Assembly (NCBI RefSeq): GCF_024296665.1
Contig: NZ_CP100762.1
Span: 2,604,001 to 2,668,000, forward strand
Length of the DNA stretch: 64,000 nucleotides
Reading direction: 5' to 3'
Origin: Salinilacihabitans rarus
Lineage (GTDB): Archaea > Halobacteriota > Halobacteria > Halobacteriales > Natrialbaceae
The notes beneath the pieces are model-generated. The model worked only from the letters and a program-made list of their open reading frames with translations, searched no databases and was not told the origin of the DNA. Position numbers and translations under genes: made by a program. Positions 44,282-53,436 of this stretch are shown in pieces. The stretch's first letter is position 1. Every line of letters starts with the position of its first letter.

Positions 44282-46693
44282 ATGACAGGAAACACATCAT
44301 ATCGCGAAAAGGGCCGCGCAGTTGCCCTTGCCGCGCTTATGGTACTGTCTGTCTTCGCCATGTCCGTGAGCTTCGCGGGCGCGGCGGCGGCAGACTCACA
44401 CTACGATGCGCAGGTGTCCGATGGCGACGTATACATTGGACAGCAAGTACAGGCAACAAGTCTCCCGTCCACTGCTGACCTGGTGGACAGCAACGGAGAT
44501 GTCGTCAAGAACCTCCGTGTCAGCGATGAAACGGCCGTCTTCGACACCAGCGATCTCGATCCGGGTCGCTATCACATCGAAGACAGCGAAGGGAACACTG
44601 TGGGTGACTCGTTCTGGGTGAACGAGCACCAGATCGACGCCTCGTTCGACCCGGTGTCGGTCAATCAGGGATCGACGAGCCTCATCATCGAGGACGTCAC
44701 CCCTGACGCCCCGCGCAGTGGCTTTGTCGCCAACGTCAGCGCCGAATACGGCGAGGACAACGCGACGGTCAGCGCGAGCACCCTCGAGGGCATCTTCGGT
44801 GCCGAGAACGTCTCGGACACCGGTGACGGCGTCGTCACGCTCAACGAGATCACTCTCGAAGACAACAAGGCTTCCATCTTCGCTGACCTCAGCAACGAGG
44901 ATGTCGGCGAGTACAACTTCACGGTCGATGTTGTCGACACGACGGCCACCGACACCGCCGAGGTTTCGGTGACCGACTCCGATGCAAGCGTCGACTTCGG
45001 CGCGAACTCCTACACGGGGACCGTCGGTGACGTCGCCGAGTTCGATGTCGAACTCAGTGCGACCGAAACCGGCACGATTTACATCTCCGACCAGGACGAC
45101 TTCTACACGGCCACGCTCAACCTCCCGGAAGGGATGGACGCGGACAACGTGACCGTCGAGTTCAACACCTACTACGCCGCTCGCGGCGACCTTAGTAGCG
45201 ATCAGTCGGCCTTCACCGTCATCGCTGGTGAAGACAACGACATCACCGACGAAGTTACGATCACGCAGAAGCTTGACGGCGAAACCATCGGTGATGGTTT
45301 GGAGGCTGACACCTACGACGAGAACCGCCTCCTGCCCGGCGACTACGAGCTCGAAGCCGACGCCGGCGCGTCCGTGACGGACGTGTCGTTCCTGGTGCTT
45401 AACGAGCGCTCGACCGGCGACGCCCAGCAGTACGTCGCCCCGCAGGGTAGCCTCAAGCTGAACGACCTCTCGGTGTCGGACATCGAAGAGGTCTCCACCC
45501 AGAAGAACACCGTCGCTCGCGGCGACCTCCTGATCACGGAAGTCGAAGCCTCGGGCGTCTACGGCTACATCTCGGACGTCAGCAAGTGGGACGGCAGTGA
45601 GCACGGCCTCGCGTTCGAGTTCGAGAACACGAACCCGCCGCGCTACGGCGGTGACAGCACGTACGCGCTTGACCACCTCAGCTCGGACAGCTACGAAGTC
45701 CTGACCGACGCGGAGAACGAAACGTTCTACGTGGTCATCGACACGACCGACACGGCGTTCCAGCAGAGTAGCGACGAAGCCGACATCAACTACGACCAGA
45801 CGTGGAACGCTTCGTTCAACGTGACCCCGGACAACGACTACGTCCCGTCCGACGCAGAGACGGGCGAAGTCGCGCAGACTGACTTCACGTACGAAGACGT
45901 CAGCGTCGAGTTCAAGGGGAGCTTCGACGAGAACGAAAGCCTCCGCATCGGAAACAGTGCGGAGTCGCAGGTTACCGCTGAGACGAACCTCGCGCCCGGT
46001 ACCGAAGGGAGCTTCTACCTCCGCTTCGAGACCGATGTCGTGATGCAGGACACGACCGTCAACGAGGACGGTCTGGCCGTCGGCACGTTCGACCTCAGCG
46101 ACCGCGAAGCCGGTGAGGAAGTCCAGACTGTCCGCGTCACTCTCCGCGGCACCAACTTCCCGTATGACGACGGTGGCGTGGTCTGGGACGCCGAGGACCC
46201 CATCCCGGCTGAGGTCCAGCTCAGCGCTGACGCGCCGAGCTCGGTCGCAGTCGACGGTGACGCCTCGCTCGACATCACGCTCGAGAACCCCAGCCCGGAC
46301 GAGAAGACCGAGGAGTTCGACTACACCGTGACGATCAACGGTGAGGAAGTCGACTCCGACACGAAGTTCCTGGAGACCGAACAGGCCTGGGAGCAGAGCT
46401 ACGACATCGACACCTCCGAAGCGGGCGACATCGAGTGGTCCGTGACGGCTGGTGACGAGGAAGCGTCCGGTACGCTCACCGTCGAGGACAGCGGCACGGA
46501 CGACGACTCTGACTCCGACTCCGACTCTGACTCGGACTCGGACTCGGACTCGGACTCGGACTCGGACTCGGAGACCGACTCCGACTCTGACTCCGACGAC
46601 GGCGACTCCGACGGCCAGCCCGGCTTCGGCGTCGCGGTCGCGCTCGTCGCCCTGCTCGCCGCTGCGATGCTCGCCCTGCGCAAGCAGGAGTAA
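44282..46693 (+). CDS. csg: S-layer glycoprotein
   Basis: 803 residues. The signal sequence YREKGRAVALAALMVLSVFA with AGAAAA (cleavage near residue 37) is the hallmark of haloarchaeal surface glycoproteins. The mature protein is acidic and beta-rich, with Ig-like segments and around ten N-x-S/T sequons (for example NVSAEYG, NFTVDV, NASFNVT). A linker of Ser-Asp repeats follows, then GQPGFGVAVALVALLAAAML and ALRKQ, the PGF-CTERM signal cut and lipidated by archaeosortase A. ATG 44282 is preferred over an in-frame start 16 codons earlier, which would spoil the signal peptide. Confidence 0.93.
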   Translation: MTGNTSYREKGRAVALAALMVLSVFAMSVSFAGAAAADSHYDAQVSDGDVYIGQQVQATSLPSTADLVDSNGDVVKNLRVSDETAVFDTSDLDPGRYHIEDSEGNTVGDSFWVNEHQIDASFDPVSVNQGSTSLIIEDVTPDAPRSGFVANVSAEYGEDNATVSASTLEGIFGAENVSDTGDGVVTLNEITLEDNKASIFADLSNEDVGEYNFTVDVVDTTATDTAEVSVTDSDASVDFGANSYTGTVGDVAEFDVELSATETGTIYISDQDDFYTATLNLPEGMDADNVTVEFNTYYAARGDLSSDQSAFTVIAGEDNDITDEVTITQKLDGETIGDGLEADTYDENRLLPGDYELEADAGASVTDVSFLVLNERSTGDAQQYVAPQGSLKLNDLSVSDIEEVSTQKNTVARGDLLITEVEASGVYGYISDVSKWDGSEHGLAFEFENTNPPRYGGDSTYALDHLSSDSYEVLTDAENETFYVVIDTTDTAFQQSSDEADINYDQTWNASFNVTPDNDYVPSDAETGEVAQTDFTYEDVSVEFKGSFDENESLRIGNSAESQVTAETNLAPGTEGSFYLRFETDVVMQDTTVNEDGLAVGTFDLSDREAGEEVQTVRVTLRGTNFPYDDGGVVWDAEDPIPAEVQLSADAPSSVAVDGDASLDITLENPSPDEKTEEFDYTVTINGEEVDSDTKFLETEQAWEQSYDIDTSEAGDIEWSVTAGDEEASGTLTVEDSGTDDDSDSDSDSDSDSDSDSDSDSDSETDSDSDSDDGDSDGQPGFGVAVALVALLAAAMLALRKQE
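46504..46608 (+). repeat. Ser-Asp codon repeat in the S-layer gene
   Basis: Imperfect six-base repeat GACTCG/GACTCC/GACTCT, about fifteen units, coding alternating Asp and Ser just before the PGF-CTERM anchor. It replaces the Thr-rich, O-glycosylated spacer known from other S-layer proteins. Confidence 0.85.
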
Positions 46694-46851
46694 GCATCAG
46701 TAGCTGAACCACCGGCATTCGCCGGCCCTTGCGCCACTTCCATTTTATCGGACGCCACGCCCCGTAGCCGCGGCACTCGTCCGACAGCCGTCGGTCGGCC
46801 CGCGAGTCGAAGCGATACGTTCACGCACCCGGGTACACAGACCCACAGCGT

Positions 46852-47478
46852 GTGACAAAACTCTACGACGCGCTTCAGGAGTCGCCACAAACTGGTATCA
46901 ACCTGAGCAATCTCAATCCAGAAGAGCGCCAGCAGGTCCGTCAGATCTCTATTACCGGGACGAAAGGGCTGAGTCAATCGAATACGCCGGGTCGGACAGC
47001 AGACGTCTACTACCTCGAAGGGGATGAACGCGCCGCTGCGAAACTGTTCGTTGAGGAACATCGCGAGGCACTCGAACGGCTTGATTTTTCGAAAAAAGAC
47101 ACCCTCCAGACGAGTGTCCCACGGGAGGTCTATGACTGGATTCTCCACGAACTCGGCGAGCGTACGCTAACGAAATATGAGCGGGTTGTCCTCGAAGAGC
47201 GGTCGAACGGCACCCGATGGATCATCGACCGCACCCGGTTCGAACAGCACCCTGATCGACGATACACAGTGAACGAAGGGAAGAGCGCCCGCGTAGATGA
47301 GCTGTCACTGGCTGACCTGTACGCAGAACTCGACGATCCCCTCACCGAATCTGACCTGCGGGCCCATCGTGCTGTGGCAGGCAACGTGCGATATCTTCTC
47401 GAGTACTTCAGGACTGCCGAGGAGTTTGCCTGCAGTCCTGTAACGATCAACGAGGAGATGGCGCTTCGAAAACACTGA
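46852..47478 (+). CDS. Uncharacterised protein, 208 aa, with a paralogous remnant at 20.7 kb
   Basis: GTG 46852 to TGA 47476-47478. The protein is helical and charged: LYDALQESPQTGINLSNLNP, TADVYYLEGDERAAAKLFVE, TSVPREVYDWILHELGERTL, RWIIDRTRFEQHPDRRYTVN, and a C-terminal EEFACSPVTINEEMALRKH. It has an AT-richer composition than nearby genes. I do not recognise the family. It lies between the S-layer gene and the provirus on the opposite strand to the viral genes, so it may belong to either. Its last 73 bases recur at 20683-20755 inverted. Confidence 0.65.
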   Translation: MTKLYDALQESPQTGINLSNLNPEERQQVRQISITGTKGLSQSNTPGRTADVYYLEGDERAAAKLFVEEHREALERLDFSKKDTLQTSVPREVYDWILHELGERTLTKYERVVLEERSNGTRWIIDRTRFEQHPDRRYTVNEGKSARVDELSLADLYAELDDPLTESDLRAHRAVAGNVRYLLEYFRTAEEFACSPVTINEEMALRKH

Positions 47479-47532
47479 GAGTGCCAGAGTAGGGTTAGAC
47501 AAATCGATTCCCTGTCGAACCGACTGAAAAAC

Positions 47533-50500
47533 TTAGACCCGTTCGCTGGCCGTCTCGACCGTCGAGCGAATCTGCTCGATCGTCTCCCGGACGCGCTCGC
47601 GCGAGCCCAGCCGCAGCGAGAGGCGTTCGGGTGAGACCGTCAGGTCGTAGACGCTCATCGCCTCGCCCGGCACCGCCTCGAGATCGAGTGCCTCCAGCAG
47701 GCCATCGAGGGCCGCGCTCGCCGGGATTTCGACGTCTGCCTCCCAGCGGGGCTCCGACGTCGTGTCGACGATGAGCTTCGCGGCGAGTTCACAGCCGCGT
47801 TCGGTCGTGATGCCTGAGATCGTTGCCGTCCGATCGTAGCGCGGGTCGCCATCGTAGGCGTCGGCCTCGTAGGTGCCGGAGACCTTGTAATTGTACGAGA
47901 CTTCGAGGGGCTGGCCGTCAGTGATACTCCCGTCGGCGAGGAGTTCGATCGTCCCGGTGGTGTTCTGGAGCGTGTAGTCCTGGAGATATTCGAATCTCTC
48001 GCCGGTGTCTGCATCCCGGACGGTCTCGGTCCCCGGGATGAGGTTCGTGTGCGCGAGGGAAATCGGCGTCCCCAGGTCGGCGGAAATCGTCTCGGTCTCC
48101 GAGCGGCCCCCGCCGAGGACGGTCGCCCGCAGCGTCCGGTCACCGCGCTTCGTCACCGAGTAGTTCGCGAGCGAGAGCGCCTCGGCGCTCGCGCGCTGGC
48201 CGGCCTGCGCCCAGTGGATCTCGATCCCGCCGTTGGCGTCGCTATACCGCACCTCGAACAGCGAGTCGGACTGCTCGGCAATCTCGACCAGGACGTCCAG
48301 CAGGTCGGTATCCCAGCTCGCGTTGACGACCAGCGGGGTGTCGTCGCCGTCGAACGACAACTCGTAGCTCTCGACGCGCTGGGGCGCATAGCCATACCGG
48401 GGTGACTGACTCCGGACGCCGTCCGGTTCGTAGCCGTCGAACGAGAGCCGTGCCCGGAGGTCCGCGCCGAGGACGTCGAACGACGTCGTCAGTGACGTCG
48501 CGTTCTCGACTTCGGTCCACGACCGGCCGTTGTCGTTCGAGAGTGCGATCGCCTGCGCGCCCGAGGTATCGTCCCACGTCGTGTCGAGATACCCCGTCGT
48601 GACCGAGTAGACCGTCTGGGCATCGTCCGACTCGACCGTCACCGGCTTGTAGTCCGCTGGCCTGTCGAGCGCCTTACCATCGGTCAGTTCCCCGTTCTCG
48701 TCGAAGTCAGTGCTGTCGTAGTATCGCATATCGTGGAGCGAGGCGGCGTCGAAGTAGACCAGATCGCCGTCCCAGTAGCAGTCGACCTCGATGCGGTACT
48801 CGCCCGGCGGGATGTCGCCGCCATCCCACGGGGTAAACCCCGACGAGGTCAAATCCGTCGAGTCGCCGAACCAGCCGGGGCTACTCCCGTACCCGATGTC
48901 GGCGAACGTAGCCTTGCCCAGCGACGTGCCTGAGGAGTCGTCGACGACGTGGACCCGGAAGTACGCCGGGCTCCCGGTGTCGCAACCGACGCGAGCGGAG
49001 ATCCCGACCGCGTCGGCCGGGATCGTGTACTCGACAGAGAAGGACGTCGATTCGAGGCCGTCCCCGCTGGTGTCGAACGTGTAGCACTCCCCCATCGAGT
49101 AGATCGGATCCGAGAGAGCACTTGCGCCGCCGACGATGTAGTACTCGATGTCTTTGAGGAAACTGGTTCGCGCAGGCTCGAGGCCGCCGTCGCGGAAGAC
49201 GACCGGCTCCGTCGCTTTGGGCGAGAAGAACTCCTCAAACTCCGTGCCCGTCGACGCCGTCTGGAGTGGCTCGTCGAGGACCTCGTCAACGTCGGGCGCG
49301 TCGACAACCGCCGCGTATGACGTCTCCGTCGCGATGAGATCGCTGGCGAGGGTGTGGGCAGCCTCCTGGTCGACATCGCGCTGGATCCGGCGCTCCAACT
49401 GTGTGCCGCCGACGCCGACGAGTGCGGCTCGCCCGGGTTCGATCACGACATCGCGGAGTTCGTCGATCGGCTGGCGCGCGCCGTCGCGGTAGACCCGCAT
49501 CGGCGCGCCCTCGTACGACTGGAGCGCGTAGGCGTCGTCGCGCGGGATCGGGATGCGCGCCCGCGGGAGGTCGTTCACTCTGGGTTCGAGGCGGGCGCCG
49601 TCGAGGATCTGCGGGGTGAGCGTCTGGCCCGACGGATGATCGAGTTCGACGTGCCACCCCCGCGGTGGCGCCGCCGACTGCGCGAGGCCCGCGCTCTCGG
49701 TCTCAGTGGTGAGGGTCGCGTCCGCGTAGACGTACTGCGTCTGCTCCCGGACCGTGTAGGTGTACTCGCGCTCGGGGTAGAGGCCGGCGGAGTCGTCGGT
49801 GTAGCTCTCGGTCACCGTATCGAGGGTCGCGAGGAGTTCACCATCGTCGGGATCGTCGTAGACGCGATCGCGCTTGCCGTCTTCGCGCCGGCGCCAGAGT
49901 TGCTGTGAGCCGTCGAAGTCCGACTCGACCGTCCAGCCGAGGCCCACCGAGTGCTTGCCGACCGACGTCGCGGTGAGGCTCGACGCCGCGTGGAGTTTCG
50001 TGATCTCGTTCGCCTGATGCCACGTGCCGGTGACGTCGGTAGTCTCGGTCCGGATGCCGACGTCGTACTGCTCGCCGTCAAGGACACCCATGATGTTGTA
50101 CTCGAGTGGATCGGCGTCGAACGGGACTGTCGCCTCGTCCGCTGGGTCGTACGTGCTGTTGACCGACCGCTTCCAGCGGATGCGGTACTGCCCGGTGTTG
50201 AGCCCGGCGTCGAACTCCTGGGCGAGGAGCTCGCCCTGGACCGACCCGTCGAGAACGAAGCCGGTGACATCTGGAATCGTCGTCGTCCCGTTGGCCTCGT
50301 TCGAGGTCTCGGTGACTTCGCCGCCGCTACCGTCGCTCTGGTACGCTTCGAGCAGATAGTAGTAGTCCGTCCCGTGGTCGAGACCCGTGTCCGTGTACGA
50401 TTGGGTGCCCTGTGCGAGGTCGACGACGAGCGTATCCGTCGCGGGATCGACTGGCGACGTCGTCGAACGGTAGAGCCGGTAGCCGTCGACCTCGGTGTCC

Positions 50501-51312
50501 ACCTCGGTCCACGAGAGGTCGAGTTCCGTATTCCGCTCTCCGGTGACCGCGAGATCGGTGGGAGCCTCGACCGTGATGTCGTACTCGACGTACACCGAGC
50601 CATCGCCCTCGGGCGCGGCTCCACCTCCAGTCGTCGTAGTTGCGTTCGTCAGATCGTCGATGTACGACGACCCACCGCCACCGCCGCCAGAAGCCGCGCC
50701 CGACCCGTCAGAGTCAGCACCACCGCCACCATACCAGCCGCCACCGCCAGCACCGCCGTATACAGTGCCGGTGCCACCATCGCCGCCGACGCCGAACGAC
50801 CCGTCCTCGCCGTCGCCGCTACCGGCACCGCCGGCTGTCTGGGTTCCACCACCGCCCGCACCAGTGTCGTACCCATCTTGGCCCTGAAGGCCGCCACCAT
50901 CGCCGCCGTGATTGTCGTCGACATACGCGGAGTCGGATCCGCCTGTCCCACCGCCGCCGGCGGCGACGGCGACCCGGTCGTCGAGCGTCGTCCCGCCGAT
51001 GCGGATGTCGCTCGCCCCGCCGCCGGTCCCAGATCCGTAGTAGCCGCCAGTATTTCCGCCGCCGTTGTATCCACCGTCACTAACTTCACCGTCGTCACCG
51101 CCACCGCCGACGCGGATCGTCAGTGTCGCCCCGGCGGCGACGGAGACGGGGATGTTCCCCTCGGCGTAGCCACCGGCGCCACCGTTCGCATTCCCGTTAC
51201 CGCCACCCGCGCCTTCGAGTTCGACCCAGACGCTCTCGGCTTCAGCTGGGATGTCGTATGTGTATTCGCCGGCCGTGTCGAACGTCTCGGATACCGTCTG
51301 CGTCGTCGGCAT
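47533..51312 (-). CDS. Large tail-tip/fibre protein: Gly-rich domain, FN3 repeats, hub-like C-terminus
   Basis: 1259 residues. After a short start (TVSETFDTAGEYTYDIPAEA, like galactose-binding or PEGA starts), residues about 33-225 are glycine-rich with GGAGGYAEGN, GGGGTGGSD, GGAGGGGWYGGGG. Such regions form sheets of polyglycine helices in some phage adhesins. Three fibronectin type III-like domains follow (about 250-340, 345-440, 445-545; PTDLAVTGERNTELDLSWTE is the clearest). The remainder includes VYSVTTGYLDTTWDDTSGAQ and EQSDSLFEVRYSDANGGIEI, the latter like baseplate-hub domains. Probably the receptor-binding or tail-tip protein. Confidence 0.75.
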   Translation of the reverse strand: MPTTQTVSETFDTAGEYTYDIPAEAESVWVELEGAGGGNGNANGGAGGYAEGNIPVSVAAGATLTIRVGGGGDDGEVSDGGYNGGGNTGGYYGSGTGGGASDIRIGGTTLDDRVAVAAGGGGTGGSDSAYVDDNHGGDGGGLQGQDGYDTGAGGGGTQTAGGAGSGDGEDGSFGVGGDGGTGTVYGGAGGGGWYGGGGADSDGSGAASGGGGGGSSYIDDLTNATTTTGGGAAPEGDGSVYVEYDITVEAPTDLAVTGERNTELDLSWTEVDTEVDGYRLYRSTTSPVDPATDTLVVDLAQGTQSYTDTGLDHGTDYYYLLEAYQSDGSGGEVTETSNEANGTTTIPDVTGFVLDGSVQGELLAQEFDAGLNTGQYRIRWKRSVNSTYDPADEATVPFDADPLEYNIMGVLDGEQYDVGIRTETTDVTGTWHQANEITKLHAASSLTATSVGKHSVGLGWTVESDFDGSQQLWRRREDGKRDRVYDDPDDGELLATLDTVTESYTDDSAGLYPEREYTYTVREQTQYVYADATLTTETESAGLAQSAAPPRGWHVELDHPSGQTLTPQILDGARLEPRVNDLPRARIPIPRDDAYALQSYEGAPMRVYRDGARQPIDELRDVVIEPGRAALVGVGGTQLERRIQRDVDQEAAHTLASDLIATETSYAAVVDAPDVDEVLDEPLQTASTGTEFEEFFSPKATEPVVFRDGGLEPARTSFLKDIEYYIVGGASALSDPIYSMGECYTFDTSGDGLESTSFSVEYTIPADAVGISARVGCDTGSPAYFRVHVVDDSSGTSLGKATFADIGYGSSPGWFGDSTDLTSSGFTPWDGGDIPPGEYRIEVDCYWDGDLVYFDAASLHDMRYYDSTDFDENGELTDGKALDRPADYKPVTVESDDAQTVYSVTTGYLDTTWDDTSGAQAIALSNDNGRSWTEVENATSLTTSFDVLGADLRARLSFDGYEPDGVRSQSPRYGYAPQRVESYELSFDGDDTPLVVNASWDTDLLDVLVEIAEQSDSLFEVRYSDANGGIEIHWAQAGQRASAEALSLANYSVTKRGDRTLRATVLGGGRSETETISADLGTPISLAHTNLIPGTETVRDADTGERFEYLQDYTLQNTTGTIELLADGSITDGQPLEVSYNYKVSGTYEADAYDGDPRYDRTATISGITTERGCELAAKLIVDTTSEPRWEADVEIPASAALDGLLEALDLEAVPGEAMSVYDLTVSPERLSLRLGSRERVRETIEQIRSTVETASERV

Positions 51313-52458
51313 CTACCGCCGCACCTCCGCGCGCGCAACCAGCGTCTTCGCCGCGTTCGGGTCCGTGATCGACGGTGACGCGATCGACGACAGCCACGTC
51401 TCGAGGTCGGTCGGGATCGGGCCCGTCTCGTTCTCCGGAATGCCGAACAGGACGTCGGAGTAGCCCTTCGCGACGGTCGCATTCAGCGCGAACAGCGAGC
51501 CGTCGACGTCGAAGAGCAACTGCGCGACGTCGCGGACCATGCCGACGTGGGTGAGGTCGACGTCCAGCAGCGTGACCGTCGCCGGCTGGTTGCCCGCGAG
51601 GCCGGTATCAGACCAGGCGCCGGCCGTGTCGTCCCACGTCTCAGCGCCCATCGTCCCCGCCGTCTCGTCCGGGCGCAGCCGGAGGAGACCGTTGTCGAGG
51701 ACGATCTCGGCGTCGACGTCGTGCTCGGTTGAGAAGACCTTCGCCCACTGGAGGCCGCCGTCGGCGTCGTGCTTCGCGTCGAAACCGCGCGTATCGTAGA
51801 CGCGGCAGTCGACCAGTTCCTCGTCGGCGTAGTCGATCTGGTAGACGAGCAGTGGGTCGCTCGTCGAGAGCGTCGAGTTGGCCGGGTCGTAGACGTCGAC
51901 GTCCGCGAGTTCCGCGCTGCGGGTCGCGACCGGCGAGGGGCGCTCGCGTGCCTTCGTCTCCGGGTCGAACCAGAGGACCTTGCTCGCCGTGGTGGGCGCC
52001 GCGACGTACGCGTAGGTGTCGGTGCCGAACTCGTGGTCGAGCTGGCGCTGCGTCGGTTCGACCGCCCGGAAGTGCGACGCCCGGCGGCCCTTCTTCGACA
52101 GCGAAAGGGTGAACTCCTGGACGTTTTCAGTGGAGGCACTCGGCGGGCCGATGTCGGCGTTCTCGACGGCGTAGTAGCCGTCGCGGCCGGTCGGCGAGTC
52201 GACGCCAGCGAGCGGGACGGCCTCGAAGCCACTCGACGACGACAGTTCGTCGAGTTCCTGGGCCATCTTCGCGGCGTACCGCCCGCGGTAGTAGCCCCGG
52301 ACCGTCTGGTCGCCCGCCTCGGTCGCGAGGTGTTCGACCGCCGCCTGATCGCCGCCGAGGACGCCCGCCTCGGCGAGGCGCTGGCGCTGGGTCTTCCCGA
52401 GGTCGGTCTGTGCCGATGCCGTGACGATCAGCGTGTAGAGTTTGAGGTCCTGATCCAT
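51313..52458 (-). CDS. Viral tail-tip associated protein, 381 aa
   Basis: Beta-rich: YDPANSTLSTSDPLLVYQID, EIVLDNGLLRLRPDETAG, and a C-terminal ASPSITDPNAAKTLVARAEV. It ends directly against the fibre gene start, and its start is six bases from the previous stop. No family is recognised. The position between the distal tail protein and the fibre suggests a tail-tip or baseplate component. Confidence 0.6.
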   Translation of the reverse strand: MDQDLKLYTLIVTASAQTDLGKTQRQRLAEAGVLGGDQAAVEHLATEAGDQTVRGYYRGRYAAKMAQELDELSSSSGFEAVPLAGVDSPTGRDGYYAVENADIGPPSASTENVQEFTLSLSKKGRRASHFRAVEPTQRQLDHEFGTDTYAYVAAPTTASKVLWFDPETKARERPSPVATRSAELADVDVYDPANSTLSTSDPLLVYQIDYADEELVDCRVYDTRGFDAKHDADGGLQWAKVFSTEHDVDAEIVLDNGLLRLRPDETAGTMGAETWDDTAGAWSDTGLAGNQPATVTLLDVDLTHVGMVRDVAQLLFDVDGSLFALNATVAKGYSDVLFGIPENETGPIPTDLETWLSSIASPSITDPNAAKTLVARAEVRR

Positions 52459-52464
52459 GGTCGA

Positions 52465-53070
52465 TCACCCATCAGTTTGCTTACTGCCGTCGAGCAAGCT
52501 ACCGAGCGTCGCTGTCTCGACGCACGTCGTCGAAAAGCGGTAGCTATCCGGCCCCTGCCGCTCGAAGGAGGGCTCCTCGAGGACGACCTCCAGCGGGTCG
52601 AGGACGCCGTCGGTCGAGTACTCGCCCCACTCGAGGGTGGCCGGTGCAAGCGAGTCCGTCCCACCACCGGCCACGCTCAGATAGTGGTTGAAAATCTGTG
52701 CCTTCTGGATCGCGGTGCCGCCGGTGGCGGTCGTCTGATCGAGGACATCCGGGTCGGCGCTCGCACCCCACTGGAGGACGCCGCCCTCGCCGTTGGGCGT
52801 CGGACCCGAGGTGACGTTCGCGCGGATAGGGATCGCGTGCTCGCCGCCCCCGGCGTCGTAGTGGACGCCCTTGCGGGCGGTCTCGCCGGCGTCCAGGAGG
52901 CCGAGCAGGAAGCCGATCGCCTGGTCGCCGGCGCCCGAGAGCAGGAAGCCCGTGCGGATGTCGTCGCCGACATCGCCACTTCCCTCGCCGATGACGAACG
53001 CCTCGAAGACGCCGGTCACCGGGCCTGAGCCGAAGTCGGCTGTCAACTCGATGCGTGGTGGTGAGGTCAT
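52465..53070 (-). CDS. Viral tail protein, probably distal tail or tube-like, 201 aa
   Basis: The N-terminus PPRIELTADFGSGPVTGVFE and the interior GVHYDAGGGEHAIPIRANVT then LEWGEYSTDGVLDPLEVVLE look like beta-barrel tail proteins. It follows the tape-measure gene in transcription order, the place of a distal tail protein. The family is inferred from position and secondary structure only. Confidence 0.55.
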   Translation of the reverse strand: MTSPPRIELTADFGSGPVTGVFEAFVIGEGSGDVGDDIRTGFLLSGAGDQAIGFLLGLLDAGETARKGVHYDAGGGEHAIPIRANVTSGPTPNGEGGVLQWGASADPDVLDQTTATGGTAIQKAQIFNHYLSVAGGGTDSLAPATLEWGEYSTDGVLDPLEVVLEEPSFERQGPDSYRFSTTCVETATLGSLLDGSKQTDG

Positions 53071-53118
53071 ATGTAAATAGTCGGTAGCGTTTTGAGAACC
53101 GCCCGCCCAGTGTCGGGC

Positions 53119-53436
53119 ATGTCACAGTCGCAGTCGGAACCCTCGCGGCCGGACTCAGATCCCGTCGGCGGGCAAGGATCAACCGCCGAAACCATCGTGG
53201 GGACGGTGTACGGCGTGTTCGCGCTTGCCAACGGCCTCGGCTTTTTCTTCCTCGCGGGGGCCGCGACGCCCGGGATGTTTTGGACCGGTGCCGGCCTCGT
53301 ATCCATCCCGGCGACCCGGCGCCGGTTCGAGAGCATAGCCGATGCCAGCCTCTCGACCAGCGAGGTTGTGGTCTTCGTCATGGTGGCCAGTTTCCTCGGG
53401 GCTGTTACAGCAATAATCGCGGTGATCGCGGGTTAG
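53119..53436 (+). CDS. Two-helix membrane protein on the opposite strand within the tail module
   Basis: 105 residues from ATG 53119: an acidic N-terminus, then two or three hydrophobic segments (about 23-46, 48-63 with GFFFLAGAATPGMFWTGAGL, and 80-103). It runs against the viral genes and overlaps the tape-measure stop by a few bases. A TATA-like ATGTAAATAG at 53071-53080 and a GCCCG/CGGGC hairpin just before the ATG suggest its own promoter. It resembles a moron, a cargo gene with its own promoter, perhaps acting on the host membrane. Confidence 0.6.
   Translation: MSQSQSEPSRPDSDPVGGQGSTAETIVGTVYGVFALANGLGFFFLAGAATPGMFWTGAGLVSIPATRRRFESIADASLSTSEVVVFVMVASFLGAVTAIIAVIAG

Noticed and set aside
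47479-47532. A tRNA or tRNA fragment as viral integration site at the left edge
   Set aside because: The 54 bases between the fibre stop and the gene at 46852 hold no tRNA-like arm; tRNA-Lys and tRNA-Cys in the window are far away and intact.
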